This document shows positions 26,855 through 35,558 of a stretch of 64,000 nucleotides of DNA, in pieces. The notes under the pieces were generated by a model. The model worked only from the letters and a program-made list of their open reading frames with translations, was not told the DNA's origin and did not search any database. The number at the start of each line of letters is the position of its first letter. The first letter of the stretch is position 1. Made by a program: the position numbers and the translations under genes. This DNA is from Pseudobdellovibrionaceae bacterium (GTDB lineage: Bacteria; Bdellovibrionota; Bdellovibrionia; Bdellovibrionales; UBA1609): assembly GCA_020635055.1 (NCBI GenBank), contig JACKAN010000003.1, forward strand, positions 124,001 through 188,000. The letters are read 5' to 3'.

Positions 26855-28798
26855 ATGTCCTTAGTGCGCATACATTTACCTGACAATTCAATTAAAGATT
26901 TTGACCATGAACCAACAGTCATGGAAGTGGCCCAAAGCATTGGTGCAGGACTAGCTAAAGCCACCCTAGGGGCACAGCTCAATGGCCAAAGCGAAGTTGT
27001 GGATTTTAGAACTCAACTTAAAGATGGTACAAAGTTAAAAATAATTACCCTTAAAGATCCTGAAAGTTTAGAGGTCATTCGTCACTCTTCAGCTCATCTT
27101 ATGGCTCAGGCAGTGCAAGAATTGTGGCCAGAAATCAAAGTGACTATAGGTCCAGTGATCAGTCATGGCTTTTTTTATGATTTCGATTCGAATCGGAACT
27201 TTTCTCCCGAAGACCTAGAAAAAATTGATAAAAAAATGCAAGAGATTCTTCAGCGAAATGAAGAAGTGATCAAAGAAGTTTGGTCCACAGAAAAAGCCAT
27301 CGAAGTGTTTTCTAAAATGGGCGAAAATTTTAAAGTCGAAATCATCAAAGACTTAAATACAAAAGAAGTCAGTATTTATCGTCAAGGAGAGTGGTTTGAT
27401 CTCTGTCGTGGTCCCCACGTACAGAAAATGGGACAAATTAAAGCCGTTAAAACATTGCACACTGCCGGGGCCTATTGGCGTGGCGATGAAACTAAACCAC
27501 AGTTACAAAGAATATATGCCACGGCTTTTAATGATAAAAAAGATCTAGATAAATATCTAGAAAATTTAGAAGAGGCCAAAAAGCGCGATCACAGAAAATT
27601 AGGAAAAGAGCTTGGCCTATTTGCATTTACACACTTGGCACCGGGTTCACCTTTTTTTAAACCCAAAGGCGCTATTATATATAGAGAGTTGCAAAACTAT
27701 TTGCGCGAATTGTATTTGAATTACAACTACCAAGAAGTGCTGTCTCCGCAAATTTATGATGTTGAGCTATACAAACGCTCTGGCCATTACGATAACTATC
27801 TGGAAAATATGTACTTTATAGACATTGACGAGCGTGAATTCTCGGTAAAGCCAATGAACTGTCCAGGTCATTGTGTTCTGTACAAAGATGATATGCGCTC
27901 CTATCGCGATATGCCTTGGCGCGTGGCCGATTTTGGCAGACTTCATCGCCACGAACGCAGTGGAACCATGCATGGATTGACTCGCGTTCGTTCATTTTGC
28001 CAGGATGATGCCCATATTTTTTGTCGAATGGATCAATTGCAAAGTGAAATTCAAAATGTGATGAGCATGCTCAATGAGATTTACGAAAAACTAGGTATGC
28101 CCAATTACAAAATCTATTTATCTACACGCCCAGAAAAACGCATGGGCAGTGATGAGGTTTGGGACCAGTCGGAACAGGCTTTAGAACAAGCTTTGAAGAG
28201 TTTAAATTTACCTTACAAAATTAATCCTGGTGACGGAGCCTTTTACGGTCCTAAAATTGATATCATTTTTATTGATGCCCTAGAAAGAGAATGGCAACTG
28301 GGAACTATGCAATGCGATTTTAATATGCCCAAGGCCTTTGAGCTTTCTTATGTTGGTGAAGACAATAAAGAACACCAACCAGTAATGATTCATCGAGCAA
28401 TACTTGGTTCTTTCGAAAGATTTATAGGTGTATACTTAGAGCACACGGCAGGACGTTTGGCCACTTGGTTATCTCCGGTGCAAGTTAAAATTTTAAATGT
28501 TACATCTAGCCAAAATGAATACTGCCAACAATTAAAAGAAAAGTTGTTTAGTCAAAAAGTAAGAGTGGAATTTGATGACCGCAACGAAAAATTAGGTTTT
28601 AAAATTCGCGAAGCCCAATTGCAAAAAATCCCCTATATGTTGATTATTGGTGATAAAGAGGTAGAAGGCGGAAAGGTTTCGGTTAGACTTCCCAATGGGG
28701 AAACAAAGTATGGATTGGAATATAAGGAATTTAGTGAAAAGTTAATTAAAGAAATTCATAACCGTGACTTAACAAGTCCATGGCAAGCTCAGGACTGA
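26855..28798 (+). CDS. thrS: Threonyl-tRNA synthetase
   Basis: 647 residues, normal length. N-terminal TGS domain (1-62: IKDFDHEPTVMEVAQSIG), editing domain with HxxxH-type RHSSAHLMAQA (about 75-85) and the class II catalytic core: motif 1 region near 275, the zinc-site Cys in MNCPGHC (about 333), motif 2 (GRLHRHERSG) and motif 3 (HRAILGSFERFIG); anticodon domain from about 545. Cytoplasmic charging of tRNA-Thr. Followed at once by infC, whose ribosome site overlaps the thrS stop. Confidence 0.98.
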   Translation: MSLVRIHLPDNSIKDFDHEPTVMEVAQSIGAGLAKATLGAQLNGQSEVVDFRTQLKDGTKLKIITLKDPESLEVIRHSSAHLMAQAVQELWPEIKVTIGPVISHGFFYDFDSNRNFSPEDLEKIDKKMQEILQRNEEVIKEVWSTEKAIEVFSKMGENFKVEIIKDLNTKEVSIYRQGEWFDLCRGPHVQKMGQIKAVKTLHTAGAYWRGDETKPQLQRIYATAFNDKKDLDKYLENLEEAKKRDHRKLGKELGLFAFTHLAPGSPFFKPKGAIIYRELQNYLRELYLNYNYQEVLSPQIYDVELYKRSGHYDNYLENMYFIDIDEREFSVKPMNCPGHCVLYKDDMRSYRDMPWRVADFGRLHRHERSGTMHGLTRVRSFCQDDAHIFCRMDQLQSEIQNVMSMLNEIYEKLGMPNYKIYLSTRPEKRMGSDEVWDQSEQALEQALKSLNLPYKINPGDGAFYGPKIDIIFIDALEREWQLGTMQCDFNMPKAFELSYVGEDNKEHQPVMIHRAILGSFERFIGVYLEHTAGRLATWLSPVQVKILNVTSSQNEYCQQLKEKLFSQKVRVEFDDRNEKLGFKIREAQLQKIPYMLIIGDKEVEGGKVSVRLPNGETKYGLEYKEFSEKLIKEIHNRDLTSPWQAQD

Positions 28799-28808
28799 GG
28801 AGGTTTTT

Positions 28809-29432
28809 ATTAAAGGCACGAAAAGAAACAGTGGGCCAGTGAAGGGTTCATCTAAGAAAGATGATAAGTATCGCATAAATTCTGATATTAGAGCTTCTGA
28901 AGTTAGGCTCATTGATGAAGAAGGTACAATGGTGGGTGTAATGTCTTCTACCCAAGCTTATCAATATGCCCAAGATAAAGGCTTAGACCTTATAGAAATC
29001 GCACCGACAGCCAAACCCCCCACATGTAAGGTGATGGATTATGGCAAGTGGAAATATGAAAACAAAAAGAAACAAGCGGTAGCAAAAAAGAAGCAAACTG
29101 TTGTGACTATTAAGGAAATTCAGGTTCGACCACGTACAGAACAGCACGATTTAGAAACAAAATTAAAACATGCCCGACGCTTTTTATTAGATGGCGACAA
29201 AGTTAAAATTAATCTGCGCTTTATGGGACGAGAAATGGTGCATCAAGAGTTGGGTTTTGAGCTTTTGAACAAACTTACCAAAGACTTGTCTGATATCGCT
29301 ATGTTAGAGGTTCCACCCAAAAAAGAGGGGCGCCAGATTTACGTTTTATTGTCTCCAGATGCAGTTAAAATTAAAGATTTGAGCAAGAAAAAAGACGTAG
29401 AAACAAAAACTACAGAGACGGCAGAAGCTTAA
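28809..29432 (+). CDS. infC: Translation initiation factor IF-3, with AUU start codon
   Basis: 207 residues if started at ATT 28809. GAGGAGG (28797-28803, overlapping the thrS TGA) is spaced correctly for this ATT and for no ATG/GTG/TTG; the first conventional start, GTG 28839, has no ribosome site. AUU is the classical infC start, through which IF-3 represses its own synthesis. Body: RINSDIRASEVRLID, IEIAPTAKPPTCKVMDYGK (linker), and the C-domain with RPRTEQHDLETK and RFMGREMVH. Role: 30S binding and start-codon checking. Confidence 0.95.
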   Translation: MKGTKRNSGPVKGSSKKDDKYRINSDIRASEVRLIDEEGTMVGVMSSTQAYQYAQDKGLDLIEIAPTAKPPTCKVMDYGKWKYENKKKQAVAKKKQTVVTIKEIQVRPRTEQHDLETKLKHARRFLLDGDKVKINLRFMGREMVHQELGFELLNKLTKDLSDIAMLEVPPKKEGRQIYVLLSPDAVKIKDLSKKKDVETKTTETAEA

Positions 29433-29537
29433 AAAGTTTCTTTACACGTCATAGCAAACAGGTTATAAAAACGGCTCAATTTATTGCTGAGAAAGGCTGA
29501 AGTGCCATTGTGCCGCCCTCTCAGGAAGGAGAACATC

Positions 29538-29729
29538 ATGAAGCAAAAAACCCATAGTGGGGCTAAAAAACGCTTTCGCGTTACCGCCAGCGGAAAAATT
29601 AAAAGAAAAAAACAGGGAATGCGACACTTATTGTCTCACAAATCCTCTAAGCGCAAACGTCATTTGGGCGGAACCGCTTATGTAGAATCCCCCAACTGTT
29701 ATCAACTAGAGCGACAGCTGGTCATTTAA
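29538..29729 (+). CDS. rpmI: 50S ribosomal protein L35
   Basis: 63 residues from ATG 29538, preceded by GAAGGAGAA. A longer upstream frame from 29484 is not needed: the family begins MxKxKTHSGAKKRF as here (MKQKTHSGAKKRF). The HLLSHKSSKRKRHLGGT core is conserved. Order infC-rpmI-rplT is standard. Confidence 0.96.
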   Translation: MKQKTHSGAKKRFRVTASGKIKRKKQGMRHLLSHKSSKRKRHLGGTAYVESPNCYQLERQLVI

Positions 29730-29741
29730 GGAGAGATAAAG

Positions 29742-30092
29742 ATGCGTGTTAAAAGAGGTATTAAAGCTCGTAGAAGAAGAAATAAAGTTCTTGAGAGAGC
29801 TAGTGGTTACTATGGTGCTAATTCTCGATTGTTCTCTGTGGCAAAAGAAAAAACAGATCGTGGTCTGGTTTATGCATATCGTGATCGCAAAGTTAGAAAA
29901 CGTGAATTTCGCTTGTTATGGACTCAGAGAATCAATGCAGCAGCTCGTTTAAATGGTACAAACTATTCTAAGCTGATGGGCGCTTTAAAAAAGGCAAACA
30001 TTGAATTAGATCGAAAGGTCCTTGCTGATATGGCTGTGACGGACTTTTCAGGATTTACTGCGCTGGTACAAAAAGTTCTTCCCTCTGCCTAA
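29742..30092 (+). CDS. rplT: 50S ribosomal protein L20
   Basis: 116 residues, usual length, after GGAGAG. Strongly basic N-terminus (MRVKRGIKARRRRNKVLERASGYYG) that threads into 23S rRNA, and conserved RLLWTQRINAAARLNGTNYS. In many bacteria L20 autorepresses this operon; I see no specific operator. Normally followed by pheS; here the mevalonate operon follows 21 bases on. Confidence 0.97.
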   Translation: MRVKRGIKARRRRNKVLERASGYYGANSRLFSVAKEKTDRGLVYAYRDRKVRKREFRLLWTQRINAAARLNGTNYSKLMGALKKANIELDRKVLADMAVTDFSGFTALVQKVLPSA

Positions 30093-30112
30093 TCACGGAC
30101 GGGAGGATTCCA

Positions 30113-31192
30113 TTGAGTGAAATTGAAAACACTCACAATTCAGTCTCTGTGAACGAAAGGTTGGAGCAGTTTACTCAACGTAAACAAGATCATATTCGTT
30201 TATCCTTAGAGAGCCGTCACCAAGCGGAGGGGCTCTCTGAATTAGAAAAAATAGAATTGGTCCATGAAGCTCTACCCGAAATTAATTTCGATGAAGTGCA
30301 AATTAATCAATTAAGACTGGGCAAAGAGGGGCGTACCCCTTTTCTAATTTCTTCGATGACAGCAGGGCACAGTGAATCTTTCCGTCTCAATGCTATGTTA
30401 GCGCGAGCGGCCAGTGATCGAGGTTGGCTGATGGGAGTGGGTTCACAACGCAGAGAACTCACTGACAATCAAGCTGCAGAAGAATGGAGACGAGTTCGAG
30501 CCCATGCCATTCATGCTGAACTTTTGGCAAATATTGGAATGTCTCAAGCAATAATTACCCCCTTAGATCAACTAAAGAAATTAGTAGAGTCTTTGAATGC
30601 CAAGGCCTTAATTATTCATACCAATCCTTTACAAGAAGCATTGCAATTAGAGGGCACTCCACAATTTAAGGGTGGATTAAAGACACTCGAAGTTTTGGTG
30701 AAAGAAATGACTGTACCCATTATTTTAAAAGAAACGGGCAGTGGTTTTTCACAGAAAACTATAAAACAAGTTAGAGAAACAGGAGTGTCGGTGGTCGACA
30801 TAAGTGGCTTGGGTGGAACTCATTGGGGAAGAATTGAAGCTTCAAGAGCGGGAACGGATTCCATTCAAGAAAGAGCTGGCGCTACATTTGCCGAGTGGGG
30901 AATATCTACTTTGCGCTCTATGATTCACGCCAAAGAAGTCAAAGGCGAATTCGAAATTTGGGGTTCGGGTGGGGTGAGAACGGGGTTAGATGCAGCAAAA
31001 TTATTGGCTATGGGTGCAAAAGTGGTGGGCTTCGCGCAACCTGTGATTAAAGCCGCAATGGAGGGTGAAGAAGCTTTACACCAGTGGATGGAACAAATTG
31101 AGTTTGAGTTAAAGGTGGCTATGTTCTGCACGGGATGCCAAAGCTTACAAAAACTCAATCAGAAAGGCGTCTGGGTATGGAAACAAAAGTAA
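30113..31192 (+). CDS. fni: Type 2 isopentenyl-diphosphate delta-isomerase
   Basis: 359 residues, TTG start at 30113 after GGGAGGA (30100-30106). FMN/NADPH-dependent enzyme interconverting IPP and DMAPP. Family motifs: RKQDHIRL at the start, FLISSMTAGH, GVGSQRREL, KETGSGFS, DISGLGGTHWGRIE and WGSGGVRTGLDAAK (phosphate-binding loop near 280). Opens the mevalonate gene set, so it may supply DMAPP for isoprenoids. The mvaA start lies inside its last codons. Confidence 0.96.
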   Translation: MSEIENTHNSVSVNERLEQFTQRKQDHIRLSLESRHQAEGLSELEKIELVHEALPEINFDEVQINQLRLGKEGRTPFLISSMTAGHSESFRLNAMLARAASDRGWLMGVGSQRRELTDNQAAEEWRRVRAHAIHAELLANIGMSQAIITPLDQLKKLVESLNAKALIIHTNPLQEALQLEGTPQFKGGLKTLEVLVKEMTVPIILKETGSGFSQKTIKQVRETGVSVVDISGLGGTHWGRIEASRAGTDSIQERAGATFAEWGISTLRSMIHAKEVKGEFEIWGSGGVRTGLDAAKLLAMGAKVVGFAQPVIKAAMEGEEALHQWMEQIEFELKVAMFCTGCQSLQKLNQKGVWVWKQK

Positions 31193-32514
31193 ACGAGAAA
31201 ATGCGAGAAAAATTTAATGAATTGTATGTGGGCTTTTCCAAGTTAAACCGCGAAGAGCGCTTACGCCGTTTAGTAAAAATGGGTGCCCTGTCTGTTGATG
31301 ATGTTGGATTTCTAAATGCGGGTTCGCCAATGGATATTGATTTAGCCGAAAAATTTATCGAGAATGTCATTGGCTATTTTCCGATGTCTTTGGGGGTTGC
31401 TACAAATTTTGTTATTGATCAAAAACCTTATATAATTCCCATGGCTGTAGAGGAAACTTCCATTATTGCAGCCGCAAGTAAGACAGCAAAGTGGTTGCGA
31501 GAAAAAGGGCAAATAGAAACAGAAATTTTTGGCACCGATATTTTAGGTCAAATACAATTGGCTGTCGTAAAAGATTTTTTAGCCTTTAAAAGTAAAATCC
31601 AAGTTTATAAAGAACAATTGATCATTCAAGCCAACAAAGATGTAGCAGCGGGTTTAGTAAGAAGAGGTGGTGGAGTTAACGATATTGAAATCCGTCACAT
31701 TAAGCGCCCTGATGGCAAAGACATGGCGGTAGTTCATGTTTTAGCAAACCCTTGCGATGCCATGGGTGCTAATATCATGAATCAAATTTGTGAATATTTA
31801 AAACCAAAAATAGAAAACCTCACAGGTGAAGTGGTCACCATGTGTATTTTGTCTAATTTGGTAGATTCAAAAGTGACTAGAGCAAAAATAACAGTGAATC
31901 AAGTGGACCCCGAGTTGGCTGAAAAAATAGAGGAGGGATCTTTATTTTCACAATTGGACCCCTATCGTGCAGCAACAAGCAATAAAGGTGTTCTTAATGG
32001 AATAGATCCCATTTTAATAGCTACGGGCAATGACTGGCGAGCTGTTGAAGCAGGAATCCATGCTTATGCAGCTAAAAGTGGTATGTACAAATCAATTAGT
32101 AAATGGAAACGCGAAGGTTCGCGTTTGGTGGGAATTTTTGAAGCTCCCATAGTGCTGGGGGTGGTAGGGGGAGTGACTCAACTTCATCCTATTGCCAAAA
32201 TGAGTTTGCGCATGATGGGTATCGAAAGCGCCAATGAGTTATCTCGCGTTTGTGCTGCTGTGGGTTTGGCCACCAACCTAGGTGCCATTCGCGCCTTGAC
32301 TACTGTAGGTATTATTGAGGGACATATGAAGTTACACATTCAAAATTTAACGCTGGGTGCTGGAGCCAAAGAAAAAGAAATTCCTATTGTACAAAAAAAA
32401 TTAGAAGAAATTTTATTAATGACAAAAAGAATTTCCCTACATAATGCCATTGATGTTTTAAGAGAATTGAGAGATGGACAAGTTACTAACGCTCATCAGG
32501 AAACACAGGTCTAG
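31177..32514 (+). CDS. mvaA: Hydroxymethylglutaryl-CoA reductase (degradative-like class II)
   Basis: 445 residues from ATG 31177, overlapping fni by 16 bases; a longer start at 31135 is possible but lacks a family-like beginning. HMG-CoA + NAD(P)H to mevalonate. Catalytic features: Glu in PMAVEETSIIAAA (near 90), Lys in TSNKGVLNGID, Asp in ATGNDWRAVEAG, His in IIEGHMKLH. The soluble, membrane-anchor-free form and 445-residue length are those of the bacterial class II enzyme. First committed enzyme here; HMG-CoA synthase is not in this window. Confidence 0.95.
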   Translation: METKVNEKMREKFNELYVGFSKLNREERLRRLVKMGALSVDDVGFLNAGSPMDIDLAEKFIENVIGYFPMSLGVATNFVIDQKPYIIPMAVEETSIIAAASKTAKWLREKGQIETEIFGTDILGQIQLAVVKDFLAFKSKIQVYKEQLIIQANKDVAAGLVRRGGGVNDIEIRHIKRPDGKDMAVVHVLANPCDAMGANIMNQICEYLKPKIENLTGEVVTMCILSNLVDSKVTRAKITVNQVDPELAEKIEEGSLFSQLDPYRAATSNKGVLNGIDPILIATGNDWRAVEAGIHAYAAKSGMYKSISKWKREGSRLVGIFEAPIVLGVVGGVTQLHPIAKMSLRMMGIESANELSRVCAAVGLATNLGAIRALTTVGIIEGHMKLHIQNLTLGAGAKEKEIPIVQKKLEEILLMTKRISLHNAIDVLRELRDGQVTNAHQETQV

Positions 32515-32516
32515 TA

Positions 32517-33491
32517 ATGAATTTTTACTTTAAGGCTCCGGCAAAAACCTTTTTATTTGGTGAATATGGAGTTCTTAAAGGGGGGCCGGCAATTCTGTTA
32601 AATACGGCTCCCCAGTTTGGTTTGCAAGTACAGAAATCCAAAGACAATGATTGCCATGGTATTCACCCGATGAGTCCAGCGGGTAAATGGTTGCGATCGA
32701 GAGCTCATTTATTTAATGGTTTTAAAATTGAATTTAACGATCCTTGGTTGGGATCTGGTGGCTTTGGTGCCTCCAGTGCCCAGTTTTTATTTGTTCATCT
32801 GTTAACACAAATTTTACAGGGAGCTAGCCCCTTTATAGACAAAGAAAATTACATCGATCTTTTATTAAAAGATTTCTTTTCTCTTCACGAAGGTGAAGTT
32901 GTAGTACCAAGTGGTGTGGACCTTGTTTCACAATACCTTGGAGGAGTTACCCGAATTTTAGAAGAAAGATCTCAATCCAGTGCTCAAGCTTGGCCATTTG
33001 ACTTTAAAAATTTTGTAATTTTGAAAACTGGCAATAAGGTAAATTCCCATGAACATTTGCGACAACTCCAAAGTAAAGATTTAAGTGCAGTGATTGAATT
33101 GGCCAAAAAATGTGAATTCTTTTTTGAAGAAAAAGAATGGAGTGCCTTTGTTGAAAGTATTAATCACTACCAAGGTTTCTTAAACAAAAACCAATGGGTT
33201 TGTGATAAAACGCAAAATTGGGTCAGAGAAATATTATCCTGGCCAGAGGTGGAGGCTGTAAAAGGCTGTGGTGCTCTGGGTGCGGATTCATTGGTAATAC
33301 TGTGTGATGATTCTTTAACAGAAATAGTTAAAACAAAATGTTTAAGTTTGGGTTTACAATTTGTTGGTGACAAATGGTCATTGAGTGATGGTTTGGTTTT
33401 AGAAGCTAAAAATAAAAAAGTAGATTCAAAAAATGACCTTTCATTTAAAGATTTTGATTTAAATCATATTAGCTCTGGAAAAGAATTATGA
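32517..33491 (+). CDS. GHMP kinase, probable phosphomevalonate kinase
   Basis: 324 residues; ATG 32517 two bases after mvaA. GHMP kinase architecture: KAPAKTFLFGEYGVLKGG at the N-terminus, ATP loop GSGGFGASSAQF (about 79-90, Gly/Ser-rich), and a VVPSGVDLVSQYLGGV segment near 138 with the catalytic Asp. Position between mvaA and mvaD and resemblance to PMK (EYGVLKGG) rather than MK (GEHSV) suggest that it phosphorylates mevalonate-5-phosphate; substrate not proven by sequence. It overlaps mvaD by 4 bases. Confidence 0.7.
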   Translation: MNFYFKAPAKTFLFGEYGVLKGGPAILLNTAPQFGLQVQKSKDNDCHGIHPMSPAGKWLRSRAHLFNGFKIEFNDPWLGSGGFGASSAQFLFVHLLTQILQGASPFIDKENYIDLLLKDFFSLHEGEVVVPSGVDLVSQYLGGVTRILEERSQSSAQAWPFDFKNFVILKTGNKVNSHEHLRQLQSKDLSAVIELAKKCEFFFEEKEWSAFVESINHYQGFLNKNQWVCDKTQNWVREILSWPEVEAVKGCGALGADSLVILCDDSLTEIVKTKCLSLGLQFVGDKWSLSDGLVLEAKNKKVDSKNDLSFKDFDLNHISSGKEL

Positions 33492-34474
33492 ATTTTTGGA
33501 AAGCCTCTGCACCCTCAAATATTGCTTTAATAAAATACATGGGAAAAGTGGATGCTCAAAGCAATATTCCTAGTAACAAATCACTGTCTTTGACATTATC
33601 TAAATTACTTAGCTTTGTGGAAATAGAAAAAACAAGTTCTAATGTTGGATTCTCTGAAGTGGATAGCTGGGAAACTTTGCATCAAGAAGGTGTGCTTCCC
33701 ATACAGTTAAGCGCTAAAGGACAACAGCGGTTCTTAAAGAATTGGCAAAGACTCAAAGAGTATTTTGATATTGAGGGGACATATGTTTTGCGTTCTGCTA
33801 ACAACTTCCCAGCAGATTGTGGCATTGCCAGTTCTGCATCCAGTTTTGCGGCTTTAACTTTGGCAGCCTTTGAAGTTGCAAAAGCACAGGGAAAGAAAAA
33901 TTGCGATTTGAGTCTTTCACAGTTAGCCGATTTGAGTCGACAGTCCTCGGGTTCATCTTGTCGATCATTTTTTTCGCCATGGGCAGAATGGGCCGAAGAT
34001 GTACATGAGCTTTCTTCCATTTATGATCCCGTGTTTCACTATGTTGTGATTGTCGATGATAAAGTTAAAAATGTGAGTTCTAGTGAAGCCCATTTGCGGG
34101 TGCCGACCAGTATGTTGTTTTCGGGTAGAACAGAACGCGCAGAACAAAGACTCAAAGAAATAAAAAAATTATTAACTGAAGTTAAATCTTCTGCTTGGTA
34201 CGACTTGTTTGAATTGTGTTGGCAGGAGTTTTGGGATATGCAATCACTTTTTGAAACGGCTCGACCTTCTTTTGGTTATCTTTCACCAAAGAGTTTACAA
34301 GTTTTGAATATTGGCAAAGAGCTTTGGCAAAAAATTGGCGATGGACCGTTGTTAACTATGGATGCTGGACCCAACGTTCATTTTTTATGGAGAAAAGAGC
34401 AAAAAGAAATGGCTAGGCAATTGAAAATACAAATTGAAAAACTCGGTTTTCAGGTCGTGGTAGGGAATGAGTGA
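33488..34474 (+). CDS. mvaD: Diphosphomevalonate decarboxylase
   Basis: 328 residues. The start WKASAPSNIALIKYMGKVD and the phosphate loop NNFPADCGIASSASSFAAL (near 101-119) and RQSSGSSCRSFFSPWAEW (near 151) are diagnostic of MvaD; the ATP-dependent decarboxylation yields IPP. Slightly divergent (SGSSCRS for GSGSACRS) but otherwise typical. It overlaps the next gene by 8 bases (ATGAG at 34467). Confidence 0.92.
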   Translation: MNFWKASAPSNIALIKYMGKVDAQSNIPSNKSLSLTLSKLLSFVEIEKTSSNVGFSEVDSWETLHQEGVLPIQLSAKGQQRFLKNWQRLKEYFDIEGTYVLRSANNFPADCGIASSASSFAALTLAAFEVAKAQGKKNCDLSLSQLADLSRQSSGSSCRSFFSPWAEWAEDVHELSSIYDPVFHYVVIVDDKVKNVSSSEAHLRVPTSMLFSGRTERAEQRLKEIKKLLTEVKSSAWYDLFELCWQEFWDMQSLFETARPSFGYLSPKSLQVLNIGKELWQKIGDGPLLTMDAGPNVHFLWRKEQKEMARQLKIQIEKLGFQVVVGNE

Positions 34475-35357
34475 GTTTCAGTCGGAAGCTTATGCAAAGT
34501 GTATAATTGCAGGAGAACATTCTGTTCTTCGTGGTCATCCAGCATTGGTTGTACCGGTTAAAATTGTCGCTTTAAAGTCCCATTGGTATTTAAATGATCA
34601 GCCCTTAGAGTTAGATTTCGGTGGAAGCTTTGGACGTGAATTGTCTTTAATTTTTGCCGGAGCTTTGGATCAGGCCTGTAAGCATTTGAATTTGCGCCGA
34701 AGTGACCTCAAGGGACAATGGAAATTGGAAAATGGAATCCAAGTGGGGGGTGGTCTTGGTGCCTCAGCAGCCATATGTGTAACCATTGCCCGATATTTTG
34801 TTACCACAGGACATATCCAAGAAAAAGATGTCTATACATTTTCTAAAAATTTAGAAAATCTTTTCCACGGTGAAAGCAGTGGCGTGGATGTAGCAGCCTC
34901 CATGAGCCAATATCCTTTGTATTTTGTCCGCAATGGTGAGCGCAAATTAATTGAAGCCTCATGGATGCCTATATTGTGTTTAAGTTACAGTGGACATAAA
35001 GGCATAACTTCGGAATGCGTGGAAAAGGTTAAAAAATTAATCGAACAAAATCCACTACGCGGTGAACAGGTCGATTTAAAAATGCATGAAGCTGTTGAAA
35101 AAGCCCTGCAAAGTTTTTCCTTGGGCGAAAATCTGGGATTGCCCTTATTGCGAGAAGCTTTGACCCTGGCCAATTCTTGTTTTGCTGAGTGGGGACTAAT
35201 AGATTCACAGATGGCAACGGAAATTCAAAGATTAAAAAATTTAGGTGCCGAAGTAGTTAAACCAACAGGCTCAGGTCAAGGCGGTTACTTATTGAGTTTA
35301 TGGAAAAGCGAAGAGTCCATTAAAAATCAAAACAACCTTATTCGCCTAGTAGAGTAA
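34467..35357 (+). CDS. mvk: Mevalonate kinase
   Basis: 296 residues, short but in range. GHMP family: KCIIAGEHSVLRGHPALVVP (MK-type GEHSVxxG), VGGGLGASAAICV ATP loop (about 91-103) and FHGESSGVDVAAS (about 133, catalytic Asp), with PTGSGQGGYLLSL at the C-terminus as the GHMP third motif. Phosphorylates mevalonate. Last gene of fni-mvaA-pmk-mvaD-mvk; 4-8 base overlaps throughout indicate one transcript. AAATAAC... no obvious terminator follows. Confidence 0.85.
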   Translation: MSEFQSEAYAKCIIAGEHSVLRGHPALVVPVKIVALKSHWYLNDQPLELDFGGSFGRELSLIFAGALDQACKHLNLRRSDLKGQWKLENGIQVGGGLGASAAICVTIARYFVTTGHIQEKDVYTFSKNLENLFHGESSGVDVAASMSQYPLYFVRNGERKLIEASWMPILCLSYSGHKGITSECVEKVKKLIEQNPLRGEQVDLKMHEAVEKALQSFSLGENLGLPLLREALTLANSCFAEWGLIDSQMATEIQRLKNLGAEVVKPTGSGQGGYLLSLWKSEESIKNQNNLIRLVE

Positions 35358-35533
35358 TGCGGCGTCTTGCATTTTAATGACTTCCACTAAATCTGTGCAC
35401 GATGTCTCCAAGTTGCATACTCCAAGTTGTATACATTTAATGGCACAAAAAAATGAGTTACTTAAAGTGCAACAATTTCGTATTACTTTTTAAGTGTAAT
35501 CCTCTGAAATAACTACTGTTAAGTGTTTTTTGA

Positions 35534-35549
35534 TGGCATATTCTTTGCA
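35534..35549 (+). promoter_or_regulatory. Sigma-54-like promoter sequence
   Basis: TGGCATATTCTTTGCA matches the sigma-54 consensus TGGCACG-N4-TTGCW at spacing and at the GG and GC positions. The ATG at 35559 is only ten bases downstream, so a leaderless message would be needed. Could be chance. Confidence 0.3.
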
Positions 35550-35558
35550 TAATTATTT

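Noticed and set aside
30925..31158. Antisense frames in the mevalonate and ribosomal genes
   Set aside because: They are shadows of strongly supported genes with conserved active-site motifs.
35358..35533. Strong terminator after mvk
   Set aside because: Short repeats (AAGTTGCATACTCCAAGTTGTATAC) give only a direct repeat, not a hairpin with T-run.
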